A stretch of DNA of 64,000 nt, taken from Corynebacterium sp. NML130628. Lineage in GTDB: Bacteria > Actinomycetota > Actinomycetes > Mycobacteriales > Mycobacteriaceae. The stretch is taken from contig NZ_MLAL01000011.1 in NCBI RefSeq assembly GCF_001875665.1, forward strand, positions 19,375-83,374. Direction: 5' to 3'. The notes below the pieces were generated by a model, which was not told where the DNA came from, searched no databases, and saw nothing but the letters and a program-made list of their open reading frames with translations. Positions 18,133-27,080 of this stretch are shown here, one piece after another. The stretch's first letter is position 1. Every line of letters starts with the position of its first letter. Both the position numbers and the translations under genes were made by a program.

Positions 18133-18177
18133 CAACGTAATCCTTATTTCTTCCTGTCAACTGAAGGAGATCTCACT

Positions 18178-18698
18178 GTGAAGAAGTTCGCAACCGCAGC
18201 CGTAGCTGCAACCATGGCACTCGGCCTGGCAGTCCCGTCGGCTGGTGCCGCGGAAGGCAAGAGCAGCGATGGTGCTTTTGGATCACTACTGTCGTAACTG
18301 GCAACACGTGCAAAATCACAAATTCTCGCGAGACCATCGAAAATGTATCACGAGACAAAGCAAAGCAGGAGCTAATCGCATTCGACGAGAGGAAGGTTAA
18401 CGATAATCATGCCGCATTCCTCCGTGGGACTGCCGATTCAACGTTGAACGACTTCTACTGGGGCGAGGCCTACAACGCCTTCAAGGCCTGCGCGGACGGC
18501 CAGAACTACTCCACCAACGCCATCAACTCTCTGTCCTCCGTGGTCGAACCGCACGAGGGTCGCGCGGCAGCGTACTGGCTGTCGGTCATTGTGCCTGCAC
18601 TCCTTGGCATCGCGGCGCTCGGTGCGGCGTTCTCGCCTGAGTTCCGCCACATGCTGCCAGCGCCAGTGCTGAACTTCCTGAACACGTACTTCAAGTAA
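18178..18698 (+). pseudogene. Exported protein gene with a one-base frameshift
   Basis: AAGGAGA precedes a GTG at 18178. The start encodes a signal peptide (VKKFATAAVAATMALGLAVP, then SAGAAEG), but that frame stops at 18294-18296. One extra T in the T4 run at 18276-18279 would join it to a frame that continues to 18698 (begins WITTVVTGNTCKITNS, contains YNAFKACADGQN, ends in a membrane segment WLSVIVPALLGIAALGAAF). The restored protein of about 173 residues would be an anchored exported protein like those at 360, 1378 and 62427. It may be a pseudogene, a sequencing error or a slippery site. Confidence 0.7.
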
Positions 18699-18723
18699 TC
18701 AGCGCTGCGCATTCTGCAGTCTT

Positions 18724-18753
18724 GTAGCCCGGCAGGTTTTCCTGCTGGGCTAC
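18724..18753. terminator. Shared terminator hairpin between convergent genes
   Basis: GTAGCCCGGCAGG and CCTGCTGGGCTAC form a 13-bp stem with one mismatch around TTTT. It lies after the exported-protein gene and overlaps the stop codon of the minus-strand flavodoxin gene. Confidence 0.6.
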
Positions 18754-19271
18754 ATGCGTTCGCGCACCCAGTCCTCGACGGGGGCGAGGCGGGTGAGGTC
18801 GACGCGGTCGACGTCCTTGTTGTAGGTGTCGATCATCATGCGGTCGTTCGCTGACTTGCGCGGTTTGAGTCGCAGGGCACCGACGACGCCCGCCATCGTC
18901 GCGGCGTGGGCAGCCGACAGCTCGGAGTAGTTCATGCGCCCGGGCAGATAGAAGCGCGTCACACTGTCCGCGCGGCTGCCCAAAAGTTTGGCAGAAAAGT
19001 CCTTATCGACGGCCACTTCGTCCAGGCTCATGCCGACGGTGACGAGGGAGACGGAGTGGGCGTCGAAAAGTGGGGCTGGGACCTTGCGGATGAAGCTGGC
19101 GCCGGGGTTGTTCGGGCCGTGGATTGGGGCGAGGACCACGATGGGGCCTTCGGGGGTGAAGTCGGCATCGGGGATTGGCTTGGCGCTGGTGCCGAGGCGT
19201 TTCGCCAGCTCATCGGCATATTCCTTGGTGGAGCCGTAGAACGAGGCGTACAGGATAGTGCAGGCAGTCAT
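18750..19271 (-). CDS. Flavodoxin-domain protein
   Basis: A 173-aa protein. The start TILYASFYGSTKEYADELA is the phosphate-binding loop of the flavodoxin fold (T/S-x-x-G-x-T), and VVLAPIHGPN and the later GRMNYSEL fit the FMN-binding loops. It resembles HemG-like menaquinone-linked protoporphyrinogen oxidases and general flavodoxin-domain proteins; the reaction cannot be assigned. The ATG at 19271 gives a correct flavodoxin N-terminus, while the frame upstream is unlike the family. It is divergent from the DUF454 gene. Confidence 0.75.
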   Translation of the reverse strand: MTACTILYASFYGSTKEYADELAKRLGTSAKPIPDADFTPEGPIVVLAPIHGPNNPGASFIRKVPAPLFDAHSVSLVTVGMSLDEVAVDKDFSAKLLGSRADSVTRFYLPGRMNYSELSAAHAATMAGVVGALRLKPRKSANDRMMIDTYNKDVDRVDLTRLAPVEDWVRERM

Positions 19272-19301
19272 ACAACTATTGTTGCATGTTCGGGCTAGAA
19301 T

Positions 19302-19730
19302 GTGGCGACGATGCGGTACGTGTACATGATTGTGGGGCTGGTGGCGCTGAGCCTGGGCGCGGTCGGCGTGTGGGTGCCGATCCTGCCCACGACGCCGTTT
19401 CTGCTGCTTGCGCTGGTGTGCTTTACGAGGAGCTCGCCAAGGTTGGAGCGCTACCTCCTGCGCCACGACACGTTCGGGCCGTTCATTATTGACTACTACT
19501 CAGGCCAGCTGACGCGGGCGCAGAAGCTGCGGATTCTGGGGCTGCTGTGGTTGGGGATGGGCGCCTCCATATGGGTGGTGATTGCGGTAGTTGGGCTGTG
19601 GCCGGTGGCGGTACTGCTCGCCGCGATCAGCACCGCGGTGAGCGCGCACATCTGGCGGCTGCGGCCACGCCCCGAGCGTGCCACCGAACTACGCCAGCGC
19701 GCTGGACTGCCTACCGACCACGCACGTTGA
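19302..19730 (+). CDS. DUF454 (YbaN-like) membrane protein
   Basis: A 142-aa inner-membrane protein with three or four hydrophobic segments. LGAVGVWVPILPTTPFLLLAL, given here as GVWVPILPTTPFLLLA, followed by CFTRSSPRLERYLLRH and FGPFIIDY are the YbaN/DUF454 signature. Function unknown. The start may be the GTG at 19302 or the ATG at 19311. Its end overlaps the end of the convergent PPE-like gene by 20 bases. Confidence 0.78.
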   Translation: MATMRYVYMIVGLVALSLGAVGVWVPILPTTPFLLLALVCFTRSSPRLERYLLRHDTFGPFIIDYYSGQLTRAQKLRILGLLWLGMGASIWVVIAVVGLWPVAVLLAAISTAVSAHIWRLRPRPERATELRQRAGLPTDHAR

Positions 19731-21432
19731 AGCCGATGACGCCGGGGTTGACTAAGGGGGCGTCGCCAAGCAGGGCGTGGATGTTGCCCTCCCTTTCGAC
19801 GGCGCTGGTGACCGCCTTCGGACGCTGCTTCTTGTCATCCTTGCCGCGCCCCTGCGACATTGGCGCCCCCATGAAGCCGCCGCGTTGCCCCTGTTGACCT
19901 GCAGTGTTGCCGGTGGCAGAGCCTGCGGCGCTCGCTGCACTGGTCTGGCCGCCGAAGCTACCTGTGGACCCGGCGCCTGGCCGTCCGGCGAAGCCTCCCG
20001 CGCCACCACCGGCGAGCCCAGCGTTGGAGCCGAAGCCTGCGGCTGAGGGTGAGCCTGATCCTGCGCCTGCTGAGGAGCCAAAGCCTGGCGCCTGCTGGTG
20101 CAGCGACCCGGCGCGATGGCGGCCACCACCGCCTGCGCCACCCATCGGCATGCCGCCGAATGCGCCTTGGCCTGCGCCTACACCGGGGCCTGCTGTGGAG
20201 GCGGCGTTTGTCGCCGCGCCACCGAGCCCACCTGCACCGGAAGCGAGACCGCCATGGAGACCAGCACCCGGCGCGACATTCGCTGCCGGGGCGTGCAGCG
20301 CGCCCGGTGGAGGAAGCGTCGGGGCTTGCGCCGAAGCGACCTGAGTCGGGGTAGCGCCGGACGCGATGGCGTTGAGCATGTCCGGGTTCGGCTTCCCGAA
20401 CTGCTGCAGCACATCCTGCGGGCCACGCGCGTTCGCGAGATCCGTGTAGCCATTGTTGGCAAAGATACTGGCGAGCCCCGTCGGCATTGGCGCGTCCGCA
20501 AACGCGGGAGCGGTCGGCGCAGGTGGGCCACCAATGGAGAAGTCGGAACCGGTGACGTCGGCGAGGTCCGGCAGCAGCTTGGCGAACGTGGGGTCCGTCG
20601 CAGGAAGGTACGAATTGGCGTACGACGGATACGAACTGACGAAGGCCTCCTTCACAGCTTTCACCGCGGCCGGGGACACGGCCTCAGCCGCCAGCGCAGC
20701 AGCCTGAGCTGCCGCCGCCATCAGTTGCGACGACGACGCCAGCGCCGCCAACCCCGTATTATTCCCGGCAAGCGCCGCCGAGTTGGCCGCGTACTCGGAA
20801 CCCGCCGCCTGAATCAGCTGGAGACGCGCAATCGTCCGGGCGACGAATTCGGTCTCAGACGAAGATTCCAGGGACGCAATGGCTGGGCCGATGGTCTCCA
20901 CCATCTCGTAGATACGCTGCGCGTTCGACGTCCAATTCGACGCCAACCCGGACGGCACGGCGGTGTTCGTGCTCAGGATGTTGCTCACCAGCGACTCAAA
21001 ACTGCTATCCGTCGACGCATACACCGAACTGTTATTGAACGGCTGCGTCTTGTAACTTTTCGCGACAGCCGCCGCCGACGACATCCCAAGATTGGAACCC
21101 AACCCACTCAGCCCAGGCGTTGCGCTGAGCCCGACCGCGTTCACAATCCCCGCGATCGAATCATCCGCCATCACCGTATTGTCCAGACAGACCTTCAGCA
21201 CCTTTGCCGACGACTTCACATTCCCCGTGAACGCGTCCGTCGCAAGCGGAGCATGCTCCGAGTAGATCGCCCCGTGCTTCTCCCCTGCCTCGCGGAGGCC
21301 GGAGACGGCGGAGAAGGTGGAAAGACTCTTTACACCAAAAGCACCTGATACAAAATCAGATTGTTCCCCTAAATCAAGAAGGTCGGCGATCGCCTTGTTT
21401 ACGTCTTCTACCTCAATGTTTATACGGACCAT
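19711..21432 (-). CDS. Large Ala/Gly/Pro-rich protein, PPE/type VII substrate-like
   Basis: A 573-aa protein of two halves. Residues 1-300 are mostly Ala/Ser/Leu-rich helix, like the helical bundles of PPE/EspB-type type VII secretion substrates. Residues 320-540 are Gly/Ala/Pro-rich low complexity (GAGGLGGAATNAAS, GGMPMGGAGGGGRHRAG). The tail ends KAVTSAVEREGNIHALLGD then PLVNPGVIGFNVRG. I recognise no enzyme domain and no export signal. ATG 21432 is chosen over 21444 because GGGGGAA lies just before it. A putative lipoprotein gene is 12 bp upstream and is probably co-transcribed. The secretion link is an inference from composition. Confidence 0.6.
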   Translation of the reverse strand: MVRINIEVEDVNKAIADLLDLGEQSDFVSGAFGVKSLSTFSAVSGLREAGEKHGAIYSEHAPLATDAFTGNVKSSAKVLKVCLDNTVMADDSIAGIVNAVGLSATPGLSGLGSNLGMSSAAAVAKSYKTQPFNNSSVYASTDSSFESLVSNILSTNTAVPSGLASNWTSNAQRIYEMVETIGPAIASLESSSETEFVARTIARLQLIQAAGSEYAANSAALAGNNTGLAALASSSQLMAAAAQAAALAAEAVSPAAVKAVKEAFVSSYPSYANSYLPATDPTFAKLLPDLADVTGSDFSIGGPPAPTAPAFADAPMPTGLASIFANNGYTDLANARGPQDVLQQFGKPNPDMLNAIASGATPTQVASAQAPTLPPPGALHAPAANVAPGAGLHGGLASGAGGLGGAATNAASTAGPGVGAGQGAFGGMPMGGAGGGGRHRAGSLHQQAPGFGSSAGAGSGSPSAAGFGSNAGLAGGGAGGFAGRPGAGSTGSFGGQTSAASAAGSATGNTAGQQGQRGGFMGAPMSQGRGKDDKKQRPKAVTSAVEREGNIHALLGDAPLVNPGVIGFNVRGR

Positions 21433-21444
21433 AGTTTCCCCCAT

Positions 21445-22068
21445 TTATTCGTTATTAATTAAGAACAGCGATTCAAGCTTTTCAACGGCCGCAGGGCAGA
21501 GAATCTCAAACCCATCGCCATCGTTTGGTGTTTGGACGAATACGCCTATTCCCCCATAAATCGTGTCGATCTGGGCAACGCAAGGATTGCTCGCGGTGAC
21601 TTGATCGCCATTTCTGTAGACATACAAGCTAGGCAAGACATCAGACCCATATTCACTAGAGCTTGGCTGCATTTCTTCAACCATGTTTCGATTGGCATCG
21701 ACACTAGCTAGACCTGTTATCCAATTAGAGTCCAAATCTTTAAACATACAAACCGAAGTCCCATGCGGCGAGTCGATCTCCCCGTCCGTACTCCGTTTGA
21801 TTTCGCCAGTGAAGCCCGCGCGGCGGAATTCGTCCTCGGTGATGTCGTTGCAGGGGTCGAAGTAGTCCTCGGGTGCGAGCGTGAATGGGTCGAAGTCGCC
21901 GATGGGGACGGTGCCGGACTCGAAGACAAAGGCTCTTTGACCAGCAGAAACCGAGGAGTCCGAGGGAGGGGCGTTGGTTGTGGCGGAGGGGGCGTCGATA
22001 AGGGTAGTGCTGGAACAGCCAGCGAGTAGTGTGGCGGCGAGCAGTGGTGCCAAGGTATAGGTGCGCAA
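21445..22068 (-). CDS. Putative lipoprotein, DUF3558-like
   Basis: A 207-aa lipoprotein. The TTG at 22068 has GGGGGA about 6 bases upstream and gives LRTYTLAPLLAATLLAGCSS, a clean signal with the lipobox LLAGC. After a Ser/Thr/Pro linker, the globular part has paired cysteines (YFDPCNDITED and SVCMFKDL; NPCVAQ and EILCPAA), as in DUF3558 lipoproteins of actinobacteria. Function is unknown; the family occurs in envelope contexts. It forms a two-gene operon with the PPE-like protein. Confidence 0.65.
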   Translation of the reverse strand: MRTYTLAPLLAATLLAGCSSTTLIDAPSATTNAPPSDSSVSAGQRAFVFESGTVPIGDFDPFTLAPEDYFDPCNDITEDEFRRAGFTGEIKRSTDGEIDSPHGTSVCMFKDLDSNWITGLASVDANRNMVEEMQPSSSEYGSDVLPSLYVYRNGDQVTASNPCVAQIDTIYGGIGVFVQTPNDGDGFEILCPAAVEKLESLFLINNE

Positions 22069-22137
22069 AGTGTCCCCCCGTTTTTTAAAAGTGTTTCTAC
22101 ACAACCTAGTGCATTTCGCGCGATTGTAAAGGGTTTT

Positions 22138-22157
22138 GTGTACACCATGGTGGACAC
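22138..22157. promoter_or_regulatory. 20-bp near-palindrome upstream of panB
   Basis: GTGTACACCATGGTGGACAC is a palindrome except at one symmetric pair, centred about 65 bases before the panB start. It is a reasonable operator for an unidentified dimeric regulator. Confidence 0.4.
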
Positions 22158-22198
22158 CCGGTTTTCAATAACCGCCAACAAACCGCCACACAGCGTCC

Positions 22199-22212
22199 TA
22201 ATATAGGGCGTT
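22199..22212 (+). promoter_or_regulatory. -10 box suggesting leaderless panB mRNA
   Basis: TAATAT (22199-22204) lies 8 bases before the panB ATG and no ribosome-binding site is seen. Leaderless mRNAs are common in corynebacteria; transcription would begin at or next to the start codon. Confidence 0.5.
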
Positions 22213-23016
22213 ATGAAACGCCTTCGTACTCGTTACTTCGCCCAGGCCAAGGCTGAGGGCCGCAAGTTTACGGCTCTGACCAGCTACGACACCATGACCG
22301 CCCAGATCTTCGACGAGGCCGGCATCGACTTTCTGCTCGTCGGGGATTCGGCGGCCAACGTGGTGCTCGGCCACACCACTACCCTGCCGATCACGCTCGA
22401 CGAGATGATTACGTTCGCCTCCGCCGTCGTCCGCTCGACGCAGCGCACGTTCGTGGTGGTTGACTTGCCGTTCGGCACGTATGAGGAGTCGCCGGCGCAG
22501 GCGCTCGCCACGGCGGTGCGCGTCATGAAGGAGACTGGGGCGCAGGCAGTGAAGCTGGAGGGCGGCACCGAGGTCGCACCGACCATCAGAACGCTTGTCG
22601 ACGCCGGCATTCCCGTCTGCGCGCACGTCGGGTTCACGCCACAATCCGAGCACGCACTCGGCGGCTACGTCGTCCAGGGGCGCGGCGACGCAGCCCAGCA
22701 GTTGCTTGAGGACGCCACCGCCGTCGCAAACGCGGGCGCCTTCGCGGTCGTGCTGGAGATGGTGCCCTCCGAAATCGCGACGCGGGTGACCCAGGAGGTT
22801 CCCATCCCCACCATCGGCATCGGTGCAGGCAACGGTACCGACGGGCAAATCCTGGTGTGGCAAGACGCGTTCGGGTTCCGCGCCGGCGGAAAAACGCCAC
22901 GGTTTGTGCGTCAGTACGCGGACCTGGGAGCGCAGTTGTTGGACGGGGCGCGAAGGTACCGGGAGGACGTCGAAAAGGGAGACTTCCCCGCAGCAGCAGA
23001 ATCGTTTGAGGACTAG
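22213..23016 (+). CDS. panB: 3-methyl-2-oxobutanoate hydroxymethyltransferase
   Basis: The 267-aa cytoplasmic enzyme transfers a hydroxymethyl group from 5,10-methylene-THF to 2-oxoisovalerate, giving ketopantoate, the first step of pantothenate synthesis. Family motifs are [32 protein letters not shown] (Mg and substrate binding), [19 protein letters not shown] and HVGFTPQS, with [14 protein letters not shown] near the end. The length is normal. panC follows after 2 bases, so the two are an operon as in C. glutamicum. Confidence 0.97.
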   Translation: MKRLRTRYFAQAKAEGRKFTALTSYDTMTAQIFDEAGIDFLLVGDSAANVVLGHTTTLPITLDEMITFASAVVRSTQRTFVVVDLPFGTYEESPAQALATAVRVMKETGAQAVKLEGGTEVAPTIRTLVDAGIPVCAHVGFTPQSEHALGGYVVQGRGDAAQQLLEDATAVANAGAFAVVLEMVPSEIATRVTQEVPIPTIGIGAGNGTDGQILVWQDAFGFRAGGKTPRFVRQYADLGAQLLDGARRYREDVEKGDFPAAAESFED

Positions 23017-23018
23017 CC

Positions 23019-23843
23019 ATGAAAATCATTACCACTGTTGAAGAACTCCGCGCGGCACGAGCCGCAGCGACCGGGACCATCGGACTGGTGCCGACGATGG
23101 GCGCACTGCACTCCGGGCACGGCACGCTCATCGAGCGTGCTCGGCGTGAGGTCGACACGCTTATCACCAGCGTGTTCCTCAACCCATTGCAGTTCGACAA
23201 CCTCGGCGACTGCGACGACTACCGCAACTACCACCGCGACATTGAGGCCGACTCAACGTTTTGCGAGGAGCGCGGCGTCGACATCGTATTCGCGCCCAGC
23301 GTCGAAGAAATGTACCCCGGCGGCGTACCGCAGATCTGGGTCCGCACCGGCGAAATGGGCACAGTCCTGGAAGGCGCGTCCCGGCCGGGACACTTCGACG
23401 GCGTAGCGACCGTCGTCAACAAACTGTTTAACCTGGCCCAACCGGACTTCGCCTACTTCGGCCAGAAGGACGCCCAGCAGGTGGCGGTGCTCCGCCGAAT
23501 GGTTCGCGACCTGAACCACGACGTGGAGATCCGCACCCTGCCCATCGCGCGCGCCAAGGACGGGCTGGCGCAGTCTTCCCGCAACGTGCGCCTCTCCGGG
23601 GCGGGGCGCTCGCAGGCGCTGGCGCTGTCGCGTTCGCTGCGGACGCTGCAGGATCAGGTCGACGCGGGCGCGTTGGACGTGGACGCGGTGCGTGCGGAGC
23701 TCGCGGCTTCGGAGGGCGTGACGCTGGACTACCTGGTGGTCGTTGATCCGGATTCGCTGCAGCCGACGCCCGGGCCCGGCCTGGCACTGGTTGCGGCGAC
23801 GGTGGACGGAGTGCGGCTGATTGACAACGCGCTGTTGGGGTAG
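23019..23843 (+). CDS. panC: Pantothenate synthetase
   Basis: The 274-aa cytoplasmic ligase joins pantoate and beta-alanine using ATP, completing pantothenate. Motifs are [16 protein letters not shown] (HIGH-like nucleotide site), [27 protein letters not shown] and YFGQKDAQQ, then a KMSKS-like loop [11 protein letters not shown]. The length is typical. It is co-transcribed with panB; a perfect hairpin lies 107 bases after its stop. Confidence 0.97.
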   Translation: MKIITTVEELRAARAAATGTIGLVPTMGALHSGHGTLIERARREVDTLITSVFLNPLQFDNLGDCDDYRNYHRDIEADSTFCEERGVDIVFAPSVEEMYPGGVPQIWVRTGEMGTVLEGASRPGHFDGVATVVNKLFNLAQPDFAYFGQKDAQQVAVLRRMVRDLNHDVEIRTLPIARAKDGLAQSSRNVRLSGAGRSQALALSRSLRTLQDQVDAGALDVDAVRAELAASEGVTLDYLVVVDPDSLQPTPGPGLALVAATVDGVRLIDNALLG

Positions 23844-23854
23844 GCTGCAGCTGC

Positions 23855-23925
23855 TTTGGTTCCGTGTTTTCGGGGGTGGAAGGTGTATTGAAAAGCGTGC
23901 TCGGGATTTTGTGAACAGAATTGGA
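23855..23925 (+). repeat. Family B repeat copy downstream of panC
   Basis: A GGGGGTGGAAGGTGT-like lead is followed by TCGGGA and the core TTTGTGAACAGAATTG at 23908-23923. It is one of nine copies of this core in the window. Confidence 0.75.
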
Positions 23926-23950
23926 CCTGCACCACAAGCCGAATACAGCT

Positions 23951-24001
23951 GCCTAATCGTCCAAGGTTTCTCCGAAACACCGAAACCTTGGACGATTAGG
24001 C
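23951..24001. terminator. Perfect 20-bp hairpin after panC
   Basis: GCCTAATCGTCCAAGGTTTC (23951-23970) pairs exactly with 23982-24001 around an 11-base loop. There is no T run, so it may be a factor-assisted terminator, an operator for the following methyltransferase, or a repeat. It separates the pan operon from the next unit. Confidence 0.5.
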
Positions 24002-24068
24002 ACCTCTATTCAAACAATCGCAGGTCGGAAGCCTAAGTCGAGTTTGCGTTTCCGCTACGGTAGTTAAT

Positions 24069-24794
24069 ATGTCAATCGAATATTGGAATGATCAGGCCCC
24101 GACTTGGGCACGCAACCTAGAAGAAGGACCCGACCTGCTCCTCGAAGTGCTGGAGGAATTTGAAGTACTCACCCCGGATTCCACGGTGCTGGACATTGGC
24201 TGCGGGCCGGGGTGGCACCTCGACAAGATGGCGCCGCACATCGCTGAAGGCTACGGGTTCGATATTTCGCCGGCGATGATTGCAGCCACGCCGACGTCGA
24301 AAAACCTCACCTTTTACACACACGACTGGTCAGCTGGAATCCCCGAAGCGCTCACGGGCCGTACGTTTTCCGCGGTGATTGCGAATAGGAGCCCGGGCGT
24401 TAACACCATTGATGACGTTGCTGCGCTGATGCGGTTGTCGTCGCGGTGGTGTGTCGTCAATAAGCCGACGTACCGCAGTACGAGTCTGCTTGAGCAGGCA
24501 TTGCGCGATGCGGGCGTCGCAGCGAAACCCTTCGGTGGATCGCTGCACGTCGACTGGTTAATATCCCAAGGTTACCTGCCGCAACTGCGCTACCAGACGC
24601 GTGTGAGATCCCGGAAATACGAACCCCGCGATGTCGCCCACGAGGCCGAGCGCGCGAGGGCGCAGTATGGGGATAAGGTCGCAGAGAGGATGCTCGCTGC
24701 GTTGCCGGGCGAGGGCGTCGATAAGCGTATTGACGTCACTCTCACGATGGCGTACGCGCTCGCAATTTGGCGCGTGGACGAACGCCAACCATAA
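24069..24794 (+). CDS. Class I SAM-dependent methyltransferase
   Basis: A 241-aa protein with the Rossmann methyltransferase core: motif I VLDIGCGPGWH (residues about 40-50), acidic GFDISPAM at the end of strand 2, and the later YTHDWSAG and FSAVIANRSP. The substrate is unknown. It lies just before a siderophore-type ABC transporter, 59 bp from the binding-protein start, so a link to metallophore or corrinoid modification is possible but unproven. The ATG at 24069 has no clear ribosome-binding site. Confidence 0.75.
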   Translation: MSIEYWNDQAPTWARNLEEGPDLLLEVLEEFEVLTPDSTVLDIGCGPGWHLDKMAPHIAEGYGFDISPAMIAATPTSKNLTFYTHDWSAGIPEALTGRTFSAVIANRSPGVNTIDDVAALMRLSSRWCVVNKPTYRSTSLLEQALRDAGVAAKPFGGSLHVDWLISQGYLPQLRYQTRVRSRKYEPRDVAHEAERARAQYGDKVAERMLAALPGEGVDKRIDVTLTMAYALAIWRVDERQP

Positions 24795-24853
24795 AATACT
24801 GTATCATTCAATTGAATATATTTTTGAGTAGAGGTCAACCCAAGGAGAGTACG

Positions 24854-26008
24854 TTGTACAAGAAGATACTGCTGTCGGTTGGCACTGCGGTGGCGCTGAC
24901 GCTCACAGGCTGCTCGAGCCCCGCGGAAGATACAGCCGCACCGACGACAACCGCCAGCGACGCCACCATCACCGTGACGGACAACATGGGCCGCGAAGTT
25001 ACCATCCCTGAACAGGTCAATAGCGTCGTCGCGGTCGGGTCTATGGGGCCGCGCATCGCCGCCTACATGGACCTGGTGGACATGCTCGTCGGCTCGGAAC
25101 AGACCGACCAATCCGGCCCACGCGCGACATACGACTACAGCAACGTGTACGCGGACAAGCTGGGACAGCTGCCCGTCATCGGCAAGGGCGGTGGCTCCGG
25201 CGAAAACAACGCCTTCCCGGAAGAGATTCTCACCGCGAACCCCGACGTCATCCTCGCCGGCTTCAACGCAGAAGCCGCTGACGAACTGCAAAAACAAACC
25301 GGCATTCCCGTCGTCAGCATCCGCTACCTCTCTAAGGGATTTATTGACGACGACTTCGCCACCACCCTCGAAATGGTCGGCAAAGTGACCGGCAAGGAAG
25401 ACCGCGCCAAGGAAATCAACGACTACATCGCCACCGCGAAGAAAGACCTCAAGGACCGCGTCGCGGGCGTCGCAGAAGAAGACAAACAGAAGGTATACAC
25501 AGGTGCCGTCACCTTCAACGGCGCACACGGGTTCGCCTACACCTACGTGGACTTCCCAGCATTCGACGCGATCGCCGCCCACAACGTCGCTGACGTGCTG
25601 AAAGAAACGCAGACGTTCGAAAACGGCCGTAACGGCACCGAAGTCGACTGGGAAGCCATCCCCGAGTGGGACCCCGACGTCATCTTCCTCGACCCAGGCA
25701 ACCTTGACCTGGTCCGCGACGAATACAAACTGCGCCCCGACTACTTCAACGGGCTACGCGCCGTCCAAAACGGCCAGGTGTACACAATGCCGGCAACCAA
25801 CGCAGCCGGGCCGAACATCACCTACCTGCTGATCAACGCCTACCACGCCGGAAAGGTGCTCTACCCCGAGCAATTCGCAGACATCGACCTTGAAAAGAAG
25901 GCCGAAGAAATCATGCAGGTCATGCTGGGCAAGAGCTTCTTGGACGAAATGAAAGCCGGTGGTCTGTACTACGGAAAGATCGACCTCAGTGACCAAACCA
26001 ACGGCTAA
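24854..26008 (+). CDS. Iron-siderophore-type ABC transporter binding lipoprotein
   Basis: A 384-aa extracytoplasmic lipoprotein. The TTG at 24854 has AAGGAGAG upstream and gives the signal LYKKILLSVGTAVALTLTGC with lipobox LTGC. The mature part is a periplasmic-binding-fold (BtuF/FhuD class): VTDNMGREVTIPE at the start, then VVAVGSMGPR, EILTANPDVILAG, a central helix, and WDPDVIFLDPG. It should capture a chelated metal (Fe-siderophore, heme or cobalamin) for the permease and ATPase that follow. I see no DtxR-box consensus in the gap before it. Confidence 0.88.
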   Translation: MYKKILLSVGTAVALTLTGCSSPAEDTAAPTTTASDATITVTDNMGREVTIPEQVNSVVAVGSMGPRIAAYMDLVDMLVGSEQTDQSGPRATYDYSNVYADKLGQLPVIGKGGGSGENNAFPEEILTANPDVILAGFNAEAADELQKQTGIPVVSIRYLSKGFIDDDFATTLEMVGKVTGKEDRAKEINDYIATAKKDLKDRVAGVAEEDKQKVYTGAVTFNGAHGFAYTYVDFPAFDAIAAHNVADVLKETQTFENGRNGTEVDWEAIPEWDPDVIFLDPGNLDLVRDEYKLRPDYFNGLRAVQNGQVYTMPATNAAGPNITYLLINAYHAGKVLYPEQFADIDLEKKAEEIMQVMLGKSFLDEMKAGGLYYGKIDLSDQTNG

Positions 26009-27080
26009 ACCACAAGGCACCGCCAGCACCGCCGACTACCACCGGCACACACTGCGCAAATACGCAGTCCTGCTGGCGGCGTTCCTGTTGCTCTGCCTCT
26101 GCTTCCTTGGCTCGCTCAAGGCCGGGTCAGCAGAGATGGGGATGGGCGACGTCCTGCGGGCACTCCTGCATCCAAGCGAGGAGCGCGACTCACTCATCGT
26201 ATGGAACATCCGCTTGCCCCGAGCATGCATCGCAGTCACCGTAGGAATGTGCCTAGCCATGTGTGGTGCGATCATGCAAAACGTGCTGCGCAACCCCCTC
26301 GCCTCATCTTCAACACTCGGGGTGTCCCAAGGCGCGGCGTTTGGTGCGGCAGTTGCCATCGTCTACTTCGGTGCTGGCGCCCAGGTCAACAACGTCAGCG
26401 GCGACGCCGCCGTCAGCATTAGCAACCCCGCCCTCGTGACAGCATTCGCGTTCCTCGGAGGCATGGGCACCACCCTTGTAATCATGTTCATTTCGCGAGC
26501 ACTCAATGCTGGCCCCGCGGTACTCGTCCTCGCAGGCGTGGCGCTGAGTGCAATGTTCAGCGCGGGTACATCGCTCGTCCAATACTTCGCTGACGACATC
26601 AAAGTCGCCTCAGTCGTCTACTGGACCTTCGGCTCCCTCGGCCGCGCAAGCTGGACACAAATCTTCTTCACCGCAGGCATCGCCGCCGCAGCATTCGCCT
26701 ACTTCATGTACAACCGCTGGAACTACAACGCCTTCGAGGCCGGTACCGACGCCGCCAAAAGCCTCGGCGTACCCGTCGCAGTGCTCGTACCCATCAGCCT
26801 GCTTGTCTGCGCCCTGATCTCCGCCGTCTCCGTCGCCTTCGTGGGCGTCATCAGCTTCATCGGGCTCGTCGCCTCACACATCATGCGACGCCTCCTCGGC
26901 AACGACATGCGCTTCCTCCTCCCAGGCACCGCCCTCTGCGGCGCCACCCTTCTCCTACTTGCTGACATCGCTGCCCGCACCATCATCAGCCCAGTCGTGC
27001 TCCCCATCGGCGCAGTAACCTCCATCGTCGGCGCGCCCATCTTCCTCTTCCTCCTACTCAAACGGAGAGTCCACGCATGA
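25989..27080 (+). CDS. FecCD-family ABC transporter permease
   Basis: A 363-aa permease with about nine or ten membrane helices. Characteristic FecCD segments are RLPRACIAVTVGMCLAMCGA, QNVLRNPLASSSTLGVSQGA (split here), the GSLGRASW loop, the cytoplasmic coupling region LGVPVAVLVPIS, and VSVAFVGVISFIGLVASHIMRR near the end. The GTG at 25989 overlaps the binding-protein gene by 20 bases, so translation is coupled. It probably acts as a homodimer, as no second permease is present. Confidence 0.9.
   Translation: MTKPTAKPQGTASTADYHRHTLRKYAVLLAAFLLLCLCFLGSLKAGSAEMGMGDVLRALLHPSEERDSLIVWNIRLPRACIAVTVGMCLAMCGAIMQNVLRNPLASSSTLGVSQGAAFGAAVAIVYFGAGAQVNNVSGDAAVSISNPALVTAFAFLGGMGTTLVIMFISRALNAGPAVLVLAGVALSAMFSAGTSLVQYFADDIKVASVVYWTFGSLGRASWTQIFFTAGIAAAAFAYFMYNRWNYNAFEAGTDAAKSLGVPVAVLVPISLLVCALISAVSVAFVGVISFIGLVASHIMRRLLGNDMRFLLPGTALCGATLLLLADIAARTIISPVVLPIGAVTSIVGAPIFLFLLLKRRVHA

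Noticed and set aside
20098..21348. 416-codon + strand frame opposite the PPE-like gene
   Set aside because: An Arg-rich shadow frame; the minus-strand gene has a ribosome-binding site and an operon partner.
24795..24853. DtxR-type iron box before the binding-protein gene
   Set aside because: The AT-rich stretch has no match to the TTAGGTTAGSCTAACCTAA consensus.
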